Positions 33,124 to 40,224 of a stretch of 40,224 nucleotides of DNA are shown here, one piece after another. The notes below the pieces were generated by a model. The model had not been told where the DNA came from. It did no database searches and saw only the letters and a list, made by a program, of their open reading frames with translations. Each line of letters starts with the position of its first letter. The first letter of the stretch is position 1. The stretch covers positions 1-40,224 of the forward strand of contig CACEAR010000002.1 in assembly GCA_902557575.1 (NCBI GenBank). The letters run 5' to 3'. The position numbers and the translations under genes were made by a program. This DNA is from an uncultured SAR86 cluster bacterium (GTDB taxonomy: Bacteria > Pseudomonadota > Gammaproteobacteria > Magnimaribacterales > D2472).

Positions 33124-34337
33124 TATTTATCAAGCTCAAATATATCATGTAAGACTTTTACGGCTTTTTCAAGATCATCTTTTTCGATAACCAATGTCAA
33201 CTTAATTTCGGAAGTGCTAATCATGCCAATATTTATTTCGTTCTCAGATAATGCTTGGAAAGCTTTTGCTGCAACTCCAGCATGAGATCTAATTCCAACA
33301 CCAACAATAGAAACTTTAGCAATTTCATCGTCAATTATTACTTCTTTATAGTTTATGGATTTTTGAATATTGTTAATTGCTTCATCCAACAAACTTTTTT
33401 CCTCAGTTGCTATGGTAAAAGTAAAATCTGTCTTGCCTTCAATTCCAACATTCTGAACAATAACGTCAACTTTCATGTCTAATTCACTTAGCGGACCTAG
33501 TATCTTTGACGCTATGCCTGGAGTATCTTCAACCGCAGTAAAAGTTACTTTTGTTTGGTCTGTTTGGAAGGCTATTCCTGAAATTTCTGCATTTTCCATA
33601 GTGTCATTCTCTAAAGTTATCATAGTACCAGCACCTGATGAAAAGCTCGATAGAACTCTCACAGGAACCTTAAATTTATTTGCGAATTCTACAGCTCTTA
33701 TCTGAATAACTTTAGCTCCTTGTCCTGCAAGCTCGAGCATGCCCTCCATGGAAATTGCATCAAGTTTCTTAGCATTGGGAACAATTCTTGGGTCTGTAGT
33801 GTAAATACCATCAACATCCGTATAAATATCACAACGATTAGCTTTAAGAGAAGCAGCAATTGCAACAGCAGTAGTATCAGATCCGCCTCTACCTAAGGTA
33901 GTAACCTCTCCAGTTTCAGTTATTCCTTGGAAACCGGTAATAATTGGAATTGAGCCATCTGCAAGAATCTCTTCCATTTTTGCTTTATCTATATCTAAAA
34001 TCTTTGCCTTTGAAAAGTTAGATGTAGTTTTGAGAGAAACTTGAGCAGCTGAATAAGATTTGGCTTTCAAGCCAAGAGAGTTTAGCGCCATTGCTAAGAG
34101 AGATGCGCTTACTTTCTCGCCAGTTGATATCAGGGCATCGAATTCTCTTTTATTGGGATTATCTCCAAATAATTTCGAAAGTTCTATAAGTCGATCAGTC
34201 TCTCCTGCCATTGCTGATACAACAACTACAACAGTGTTCATCTCTGCCTCATTTTTAATTATTTCAGCGACAGCAGCTATTCGCTCTCCCGAACCAACAG
34301 ATGTACCTCCAAATTTTTGAACTATAACTTGTTGCAT
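33123..34337 (-). CDS. lysC: Aspartate kinase, lysine/threonine-pathway
   Basis: Phosphorylates aspartate at the head of the lysine, threonine and methionine pathways. The 404-residue monofunctional enzyme has VQKFGGTSVGSGERI, GRGGSDTTAVAIAA, DVDGIYTTDPRIV and MLELAGQGAKVIQIRAVEFA in order, then two ACT domains (about residues 265-404, including DTPGIASKILGPLSE and GVGIRSHAGVAAKAFQAL) where feedback inhibitors bind. It follows alaS by 6 bases, the alaS-lysC order found in Pseudomonas and relatives. Confidence 0.96.
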   Translation of the reverse strand: MQQVIVQKFGGTSVGSGERIAAVAEIIKNEAEMNTVVVVVSAMAGETDRLIELSKLFGDNPNKREFDALISTGEKVSASLLAMALNSLGLKAKSYSAAQVSLKTTSNFSKAKILDIDKAKMEEILADGSIPIITGFQGITETGEVTTLGRGGSDTTAVAIAASLKANRCDIYTDVDGIYTTDPRIVPNAKKLDAISMEGMLELAGQGAKVIQIRAVEFANKFKVPVRVLSSFSSGAGTMITLENDTMENAEISGIAFQTDQTKVTFTAVEDTPGIASKILGPLSELDMKVDVIVQNVGIEGKTDFTFTIATEEKSLLDEAINNIQKSINYKEVIIDDEIAKVSIVGVGIRSHAGVAAKAFQALSENEINIGMISTSEIKLTLVIEKDDLEKAVKVLHDIFELDK

Positions 34338-34343
34338 AAAAAT

Positions 34344-36914
34344 TTATGCGAGCGATTGTACGATATTAGGGATATCAGAAACAAATTTTTCTCTATCGGA
34401 AGGCTTACCTGCGCCTTGAGCAAATTCTACTCTTCCACCACCTTTACCTTCAATAGGTGACGTTAGAGCATTAATGAGATCTTTTGCTGAAATTCTTGAT
34501 TGGAGATCTTTTGATACGGAACAAAGAATAGTTAATGTTTCGTTTTTAGAGCTTAGAAGAATAAAGATAGAGTTATTTGCATTTTTCGTTCTTTCATCAA
34601 GTAGCGGTCTTAATTCTTTGATATCCTCTGATTCTGCCTCTTCAATTACTAATTTAAAGTTGTCAATATCATGTGTATTAGAGGATTTAATTGTGGGTGC
34701 TTTGGCGGTTTTACCGCCTTTTTTTAAGCTTTTATTTTCCTTTAAAAGCTTACTCACCTTATCTTCAATTTCTTCAGCAGGAGCATTTAATAGTTTTTGG
34801 AGTTGAATAGTTTGATTTTTAATATTTGATAAATATTCTTGAGCTCTAGGACCTGATAATGCCTCAATTCTTCTGATACCAGAGGCTACACTGCTTTGAC
34901 TTGTAATTATAAAAATACCAAGATCCCCTGTTCTTGAGATATGTGTTCCACCACAAAGCTCAAGAGAAAAATCATCTTCACCAATAGATAACACTCTTAC
35001 TTGATCTTCATACTTTTCGCCAAATAAAGATTCTGCACCTGAATTCTTAGCATCTTCTAAATCCATTATTTTAGTGCTTACAGCTGAATTCTTGAGTATT
35101 TCTTGATTTACTAAATCTTCAATCTTGGATATCTCTTCATCTGATAAAGATTCATCATGCGAGAAATCAAATCTAAGTTTGTGCTCATCAACGAGTGAAC
35201 CCTTTTGCTTGACATGATCTCCAAGCACCCTTTTTAGTGCAGCATGGACTAAATGGGTAGCAGAATGATGAGCTTCAGTTTTCTCTCTTTTTTCTTTATT
35301 CACATTAACTTCAATTTTATCATCAATTTTTAAGCTTCCTTTGTCTAACTTTATAAGGTGCATAAAAACTTTTCCAGATTTTTTACAATCTAAAATGCTG
35401 CCCTCAGCATTTTTAGATTTAAACCAACCTCTATCACCAACCTGCCCACCTGACTCTGCATAAATTGAAGTCTGGTTAAGTGCTATAAAGTACTCTTGTG
35501 GTTCATTAGCAAGCTCAACTTTTTCATTTCTATTCCAAATTGCTATTACATTTGAGTCTGAAGACATATGTTCATAACCAATAAAATCCGTTTCCTTCAA
35601 ATCCTCTGCAGTAGGAACCTTTGATACAAACGAACTTGATGCCTTTGACATTTGTTGTTGAGATTCCATATTCTTCTTGAATCCTTTTTCATCAATATCA
35701 ATACCCTTTTCTCTTGCAATATCAGCCGTCAGATCAAATGGAAAACCAAAAGTATCGTGAAGCTTAAAGGCCAAATCCCCTGAAATAATTTCTTTATTCC
35801 CATCTGCAAGAGTAGAGTCCAAAATCTGAATACCTTTATCGAGGGTTTGTAAAAACTGAGTCTCTTCATTTTTGATGAGTTTTTTAATTCTTTCTTCGTC
35901 ATTTTTTAGTTGTGGATAAGCATTACCCATCGCGTTAACGAAAGTTTTAACTAACTTATACATAAAAGGCTTATCTGCTCCTATCTTGTAGCCATGTCTA
36001 ATAGCTCTTCGCAAGATTCTTCTGAGAACATAGCCTCTTCCTTCATTAGATGGAAAAACATCATCTGAAATTAAGAAGCATGAAGATCTAAGATGGTCAG
36101 CAATTACTTTGTGGGAGACATCTCCGGCACTTCCAAGCACTTTCTCTGATTCTTCAATTAGACTTGAAAAGGTATCAGTTTCATAGTTTGATCCTACTCC
36201 CTGCATTACTGCAGCAATTCTTTCTAGCCCCATTCCAGTATCAACTGATGGTTTTGGCAGATCATGCAACACGCCATCTTTATCTCGGTTGAATTGCATA
36301 AAGACTAAGTTCCATATCTCTACAAATCTATCGCCCTCATCTCCATCTTCACCTGGCGGTGTTCCTTCATATTTATCTCCGTGATCAAAAAAGATTTCTG
36401 AGCAAGGACCACAAGGCCCAGTATCAGCCATCGACCAAAAATTATCTTTATCTCCAAGCTTTGCAATTCTATCCGGATCAATGCCAATCTTATCTATCCA
36501 AATATCTTTTGCCTCGTCATCATCTTTGTAAACTGTAATCCATAACCTATCCTTATCTAGTTTGAGAACATCAGTTAAAAACTCCCATGCAAAAACTATA
36601 GCCTCCTCTTTAAAATAGTCACCAAAGCTAAAGTTCCCAAGCATTTCAAAAAAAGTATGGTGGCGAAGCGTATAGCCTACATTTTCAAGATCATTATGCT
36701 TACCCCCAGCACGAATACATTTTTGGGAAGTGGTGGCCCTGGAAAATTTAATTTTTTCTTGGCCTAAAAAGACATCTTTAAACTGAACCATGCCTGCATT
36801 AGTGAAAAGCAAAGTATCATCATTGTTGGGTACGAGAGAACTTGAAGAAACAATATTATGGTCCTTGCTTTTAAAGAATTCTAGAAATGCCTCTCTTATC
36901 TCATTGGTATTCAT
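34344..36914 (-). CDS. alaS: Alanyl-tRNA synthetase
   Basis: Charges tRNA-Ala. The 856-residue class II enzyme starts NTNEIREAFLEFFKSKDH, has LLFTNAGMVQFKD and FFEMLGNFSFGDYFK in the catalytic core, and an intact editing site: HHSATHLVHAAL (HxxxH) and LELCGGTHISRTG (CxxxH). The C-terminal oligomerisation/C-Ala domain ends GGGRVEFAQGAGKP. Length is slightly below E. coli (876). It overlaps the upstream SDR gene by 4 bases and lysC follows by 6. Confidence 0.97.
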   Translation of the reverse strand: MNTNEIREAFLEFFKSKDHNIVSSSSLVPNNDDTLLFTNAGMVQFKDVFLGQEKIKFSRATTSQKCIRAGGKHNDLENVGYTLRHHTFFEMLGNFSFGDYFKEEAIVFAWEFLTDVLKLDKDRLWITVYKDDDEAKDIWIDKIGIDPDRIAKLGDKDNFWSMADTGPCGPCSEIFFDHGDKYEGTPPGEDGDEGDRFVEIWNLVFMQFNRDKDGVLHDLPKPSVDTGMGLERIAAVMQGVGSNYETDTFSSLIEESEKVLGSAGDVSHKVIADHLRSSCFLISDDVFPSNEGRGYVLRRILRRAIRHGYKIGADKPFMYKLVKTFVNAMGNAYPQLKNDEERIKKLIKNEETQFLQTLDKGIQILDSTLADGNKEIISGDLAFKLHDTFGFPFDLTADIAREKGIDIDEKGFKKNMESQQQMSKASSSFVSKVPTAEDLKETDFIGYEHMSSDSNVIAIWNRNEKVELANEPQEYFIALNQTSIYAESGGQVGDRGWFKSKNAEGSILDCKKSGKVFMHLIKLDKGSLKIDDKIEVNVNKEKREKTEAHHSATHLVHAALKRVLGDHVKQKGSLVDEHKLRFDFSHDESLSDEEISKIEDLVNQEILKNSAVSTKIMDLEDAKNSGAESLFGEKYEDQVRVLSIGEDDFSLELCGGTHISRTGDLGIFIITSQSSVASGIRRIEALSGPRAQEYLSNIKNQTIQLQKLLNAPAEEIEDKVSKLLKENKSLKKGGKTAKAPTIKSSNTHDIDNFKLVIEEAESEDIKELRPLLDERTKNANNSIFILLSSKNETLTILCSVSKDLQSRISAKDLINALTSPIEGKGGGRVEFAQGAGKPSDREKFVSDIPNIVQSLA

Positions 36915-37702
36915 TTTTTTTCGTATCTGCCACCTGTAAGTGCATTACTAAAAATATTAATTAAAAATGAAAAATATGTCATAAGAAAAACTAATACCTT
37001 GTATCTTTTACTTGGGATAGAAAGACGCTTGCCAGCAAACATTGCATCAAGGCCTTCTCTAGCTACTCTCTCAGCAGTTAATTTCATAAATGCTGGAACT
37101 TTGTCCATTTGCTCTTGAGTGCCTGATGCAGAATGGAATTCAGTAACTGTATAACCTGGGCAAACTGAAGTTGAAGAAATGCCCTTACGTTTGTAATTTA
37201 TATTTATAGAATCACTAAATCTATTCATAAATGTTTTAATTGGTCCATAAAGCGTCTGGATTGCGGATGGTGGAGCAAAAGATGCTACCGAAGAGACAAT
37301 CATAACTTTTCCACCGCCCCTTGCTAAAAGATCGGGTACAAACTTCTTTGTTAGAGCAATTACAGATATTGCTAACACTCTGAGACTTTTTTCTTCATCT
37401 TCCATAGGAACTTCATGAAATGGTTTTGGCAACCCATAACCTGCATTATTAATAAGAATTTCTACGTCATAATTATTATTCTTACAAAATTCATGAATTT
37501 GATCTGGTGCATCAACTTCAGCTAAATCAGCTGTAATGTAATCAACATTCACTTGATACCTACTTCTAATTTCTGAGGCTAGTTCTTGTAATCTATTTTC
37601 TCTTCTAGCAGTCAATATAATATCGTGACCTCTTTCAGCAAGCTGTATTGCTATTTCTTTTCCAATTCCCGCTGAAGCGCCTGTAACTATTGCATATGAC
37701 AT
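36911..37702 (-). CDS. Short-chain dehydrogenase/reductase
   Basis: A 263-residue NAD(P)-dependent oxidoreductase. Rossmann motif VTGASAGIGKEIA with TARRENRL after it (arginines that favour NADPH), NNAGYG, the catalytic serine in VSSVAS and YGPIK as the YxxxK. It matches the SDR group called DltE/YqjQ-like. A hydrophobic C-terminal segment (FLMTYFSFLINIF) may anchor it to the membrane. Substrate unknown. It is adjacent to the carbonic-anhydrase-like gene without a gap. Confidence 0.88.
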   Translation of the reverse strand: MSYAIVTGASAGIGKEIAIQLAERGHDIILTARRENRLQELASEIRSRYQVNVDYITADLAEVDAPDQIHEFCKNNNYDVEILINNAGYGLPKPFHEVPMEDEEKSLRVLAISVIALTKKFVPDLLARGGGKVMIVSSVASFAPPSAIQTLYGPIKTFMNRFSDSININYKRKGISSTSVCPGYTVTEFHSASGTQEQMDKVPAFMKLTAERVAREGLDAMFAGKRLSIPSKRYKVLVFLMTYFSFLINIFSNALTGGRYEKK

Positions 37703-38218
37703 TTAAAAATCTCCTTTTTTATATCTTTTATAATTTTCAACATAAAATTTCGAGTTTAAAGTTGGTAGTTGTTGCTCTTCCTCCGATAACTCTCTTTTTA
37801 CCTTAGCTGGAATACCCATAACCATTGATCCATCAGGGATTACAGCATTCTCAGTAATTAAAGCTTTGGCTCCAATTATGCAGTTTTTACCTATTTTCGC
37901 ACCATTTAGAATGACTGAATTGATACCAATAAGCGAGCCATCACCTATTTCACATCCATGAAGCATAGCCATATGCCCAACGGTAACATTATTACCAATG
38001 GTGCATTTGAAACCAGGATCTGTATGAATAATAGAACCTTCTTGAATATTTGACCCTTTCCCTATAGAAATAGGCTCATTATCTCCTCTAACTACGCAAT
38101 TAAACCAAATACTTGCGTCTGTATCTAAGAAAACATCACCAATGACGGTAGCGTTATTGGCAATCCAGAAATTTTCGTCCCGCATTTTAGGTTTTTTTCC
38201 ATCTAGTTCGTAAATCAT
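37703..38218 (-). CDS. Gamma-carbonic-anhydrase-like hexapeptide protein (YrdA/PaaY type)
   Basis: A 171-residue left-handed beta-helix protein built of isoleucine-rich hexapeptides ([35 protein letters not shown]). The three zinc-ligand histidines fit the motif: IIHTDPG, VGHMAM and [15 protein letters not shown] precedes them. Members include YrdA and PaaY; few have demonstrated anhydrase activity. The ATG overlaps the Nudix stop (ATGA). Confidence 0.92.
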   Translation of the reverse strand: MIYELDGKKPKMRDENFWIANNATVIGDVFLDTDASIWFNCVVRGDNEPISIGKGSNIQEGSIIHTDPGFKCTIGNNVTVGHMAMLHGCEIGDGSLIGINSVILNGAKIGKNCIIGAKALITENAVIPDGSMVMGIPAKVKRELSEEEQQLPTLNSKFYVENYKRYKKGDF

Positions 38219-38790
38219 CGCTTCCAGTCCAATTTTATTCCTGCATCAAAATAATCATTAACAAAAATCGCTGTGATCATTGCAGTAAGTCCCCAAATCT
38301 TAAATCTATTATAACTCCATGATGGTGATTTGAACTTAATTCCGTCTCTTTCTAATTCTTGCCAAATAATATTTTCTTCATCAAGTAAATATGAAATAGG
38401 GACATCAAATATTTCATCTATTTCATAATTGGATTTAAAGGTTTGATTAGTTTCTAAAAATCCAACAACTGGATGAACTTCTACTTTATGTCTCGAAATA
38501 AAATAATCCATTTTTCCTAGAATTTCTAAATTTGAAGATTGGAGATTAATTTCTTCTTCACATTCTCTGAGAGCAGTCTGAAAAATATCTTGATCAATCT
38601 CTTCCATCATTCCACCAGGAAAACTGACTTCACCTGCATGTGTTTTCATTTTCGATGATCTCAACGTAAATTTAATAGAAAAATTTTTGTCACCAATTTT
38701 TGATAACAAAATCATTACGCCAGCTTTTCTGTTTCCAGTGGTTGCATCGTAATTAATATTATTTAATTTATCTTTTATAGAAGAAATCAT
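38215..38790 (-). CDS. Nudix hydrolase, CoA pyrophosphatase type
   Basis: A 191-residue Nudix protein. The box is [20 protein letters not shown] (first 20 residues), continuing into EEINL, so the GX5E and REXXEE ligands are present. The preceding [10 protein letters not shown] and the spacing are those of the YeaB/NudL coenzyme A and acyl-CoA diphosphatase group. It heads the alaS-lysC-pyrC unit and is divergent from another Nudix gene with a 43-base gap. Confidence 0.88.
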   Translation of the reverse strand: MISSIKDKLNNINYDATTGNRKAGVMILLSKIGDKNFSIKFTLRSSKMKTHAGEVSFPGGMMEEIDQDIFQTALRECEEEINLQSSNLEILGKMDYFISRHKVEVHPVVGFLETNQTFKSNYEIDEIFDVPISYLLDEENIIWQELERDGIKFKSPSWSYNRFKIWGLTAMITAIFVNDYFDAGIKLDWKR

Positions 38791-38833
38791 TTAAGATAGT
38801 TTAACTTTTTTTAGAAAAAATATTGGTTAAGTT

Positions 38834-39370
38834 GTGAAGTATTGTTCAAATTGTGGAAGCTCAAATTTAGAATTTAAAATCCCTGAAGATGATAATCGCA
38901 AGCGATACTGTTGCAATGATTGCGATACAATTTTTTATACAAATCCAAATCTAGTAGTGGGCACATTATCAACATTTGAAAATAAAATATTAATTGCTAA
39001 AAGAAGTATTCATCCGCGTAAAGATAAGTGGACCTTACCAGCAGGTTTTCTTGAAAATGCAGAAACGATGCAAGCTGGTGCATTAAGAGAAACATTAGAA
39101 GAAACGCAAGCTAAAGCTGAAATAATTAAGCCATATACTGTCATAAGTCTACCGCATATCAGTCAGATACACGTTTTTTATCTAGCTAAACTTCTTTCAG
39201 ATTCTTTTGGACCTACTAATGAAAGTAGTGAAGTAAAGCTGGTTGAAATATCAAAAATTCCATGGGATGAATTAGCTTTCCCAACAGTTTCAATGACTCT
39301 AAAATATTTTGTTGAGGATTCAAAAAAAGACAATTTTGAATTTCGTGAAGAAGAAATTTTACTGAGCTAA
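38834..39370 (+). CDS. Nudix hydrolase with N-terminal zinc ribbon
   Basis: A 178-residue protein. Residues 1-35 form a zinc ribbon with two CxxC pairs (YCSNCGSS and YCCNDCDTIFYTNP), followed by a Nudix domain: WTLPAGFLENAETMQAGALR then ETLEETQA. The usual glycine after EE is replaced by glutamine, but the metal-binding glutamates are there. The layout resembles the NUDIX-plus-zinc-ribbon family near NudC; substrate probably a nucleotide diphosphate derivative. Start is GTG at 38834. Its stop overlaps the purL stop by 4 bases, tail to tail. Confidence 0.85.
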   Translation: MKYCSNCGSSNLEFKIPEDDNRKRYCCNDCDTIFYTNPNLVVGTLSTFENKILIAKRSIHPRKDKWTLPAGFLENAETMQAGALRETLEETQAKAEIIKPYTVISLPHISQIHVFYLAKLLSDSFGPTNESSEVKLVEISKIPWDELAFPTVSMTLKYFVEDSKKDNFEFREEEILLS

Positions 39371-40224
39371 CTTACAAACTTTTTAGCATTAATAAAGATC
39401 TGCATCCAAGGAGAAAATTCTCCCCAAGATAATGGTTTCCATGAAAATTGATGGGAGCGAAAAACTCTTTCGGGGTGAGGCATCATGATTGTTATGTTTC
39501 CATTATCATTTGTAATTCCTGTAATTCCTGAAGGTGATTTATTTGGGTTCAACGGATATTGTTCTGTTTGATATCCTGACGAATCAACGAAAGTCATACA
39601 GACCTTTTCTGAATCAAAAAGTTTATTTATTTCGTCTTCATTTTCAAAACATGCTCTACCCTCTCCATGCGAAACAATAATTGGTAGCGACCAGTCTTCC
39701 ATATCATTTAACAAAACAGATTTTGATTTTAGGATCTTTACCTGACTCAGTCTTGCTTCAAATTGATCAGAATGATTTTTTTGGAAACTTGGCCAAGAAT
39801 CTGTTCCAGGAATTATTTCTTTTATGGAGGAAAGCATTTGGCATCCATTACAAACACCAAGTGTAAATTTTTGCTCATCCTCAAAAAATTTTAAAAACTG
39901 TTCTTGAATACTGTCACTAAAATTAATTGTGCTAGACCAACCCTTTCCTGCTCCTAAAACATCTCCATATGAAAATCCACCACAAACAGCGAGACCATTA
40001 AATTGATTTAAATCTTTTTTCTGCTCTAACAGATCCTGCATATGAATATCATGTGCTTCAAAACCTGCTTTAATGAATGCAGCTGCCATTTCATTTTGTC
40101 CGTTTACACCCTGCTCTCTTAAAATTGCAACTTTTGGCTTATTTTTGAGTAAATTTAGTATTTTTGGACTTTTTTTAGGTTGTTTAAAGGAGTCATTTGC
40201 AAATAATCCAGTATTTGAGGTCTT
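39367..40224 (-). CDS. purL: Phosphoribosylformylglycinamidine synthase, C-terminal part (runs off the window)
   Basis: Purine synthesis enzyme that converts FGAR to FGAM using glutamine. The visible 285 residues are the C-terminal glutamine amidotransferase domain: VAILREQGVNGQNEMAAAF, GGFSYGDVLGAGKGW, the nucleophile in LGVCNGCQML, and the His/Glu of the triad in MMPHPERVFR. The frame stays open through base 40224 (I translated codons beyond the internal ATG at 40089), so this is the end of the large single-chain PurL of proteobacteria, not a separate PurQ. Confidence 0.95.
   Translation of the reverse strand, partial: KTSNTGLFANDSFKQPKKSPKILNLLKNKPKVAILREQGVNGQNEMAAAFIKAGFEAHDIHMQDLLEQKKDLNQFNGLAVCGGFSYGDVLGAGKGWSSTINFSDSIQEQFLKFFEDEQKFTLGVCNGCQMLSSIKEIIPGTDSWPSFQKNHSDQFEARLSQVKILKSKSVLLNDMEDWSLPIIVSHGEGRACFENEDEINKLFDSEKVCMTFVDSSGYQTEQYPLNPNKSPSGITGITNDNGNITIMMPHPERVFRSHQFSWKPLSWGEFSPWMQIFINAKKFVS

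Noticed and set aside
39367..40089. Stand-alone PurQ starting at the ATG at 40089
   Set aside because: The frame continues upstream with PurL-like sequence (VAILREQGVNG) to the window edge.

Overview
The window is a gene-dense, AT-rich chromosomal segment: 47 protein genes, one tRNA and three clear hairpin terminators in 40 kb. Gaps are mostly under 100 bases and many start/stop codons overlap. Gene content is gammaproteobacterial: System I cytochrome c maturation, a gamma-type Smc, the alaS-lysC-tRNA-Ser(GCT) neighbourhood, and full-length PurL with a C-terminal amidotransferase. Low G+C, compact operons and a photolyase/cryptochrome gene suggest a streamlined surface-ocean gammaproteobacterium of the SAR86 kind. 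That placement is inference; there is no rRNA here. Forty-two of 47 protein genes lie on the minus strand. I see no insertion sequence, prophage, CRISPR array or rRNA, and no gene-free stretch above 300 bases.

Layout. 1-9498 (minus): one long unit runs metY, a small glycosyltransferase-like gene, ccmA-B-C-D-E-F-G-H-I, then the 5' part of smc. The ccm set is complete, including a 52-residue CcmD. 9646-10855 (plus): a cupin protein and a secreted HAD phosphatase. 10848-18871 (minus): three serine alpha/beta hydrolases (one membrane-bound, two lipoproteins), thrS, yidD, a steroid 5-alpha-reductase-like membrane protein and a secreted endonuclease/exonuclease/phosphatase-fold enzyme. 18968-19380: a MAPEG protein and a bidirectional terminator. 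19386-24089 (minus): three small proteins, cysS, maf, folE and a crotonase-fold protein. 24136-24783 (plus): a glyoxalase II-like hydrolase. 24778-31746 (minus): an outer-membrane barrel protein, an alanine/glycine:cation symporter, DUF1330, a crotonase, DUF2256, a photolyase/cryptochrome, two paralogous lipoproteins each with its own terminator, an NTF2-like protein and tRNA-Ser. 31789-38790 (minus): a tightly overlapping unit of Nudix, gamma-carbonic-anhydrase-like, SDR, alaS, lysC and pyrC. 38834-40224: a plus-strand zinc-ribbon Nudix gene converges on the 3' end of purL.

Most of this is housekeeping: heme attachment to c-type cytochromes, aminoacyl-tRNA synthesis, folate, pyrimidine, purine, lysine and methionine pathways. 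The unusual points lie inside familiar genes. The Smc reaches its post-hinge sequence by residue 525, leaving no room for a normal hinge. The ThrRS editing site has lost its HxxxH motif. The photolyase of the iron-sulfur family lacks the usual cluster cysteines. A family of two-domain lipoproteins is unrecognised. No wholly new multi-gene system could be demonstrated.
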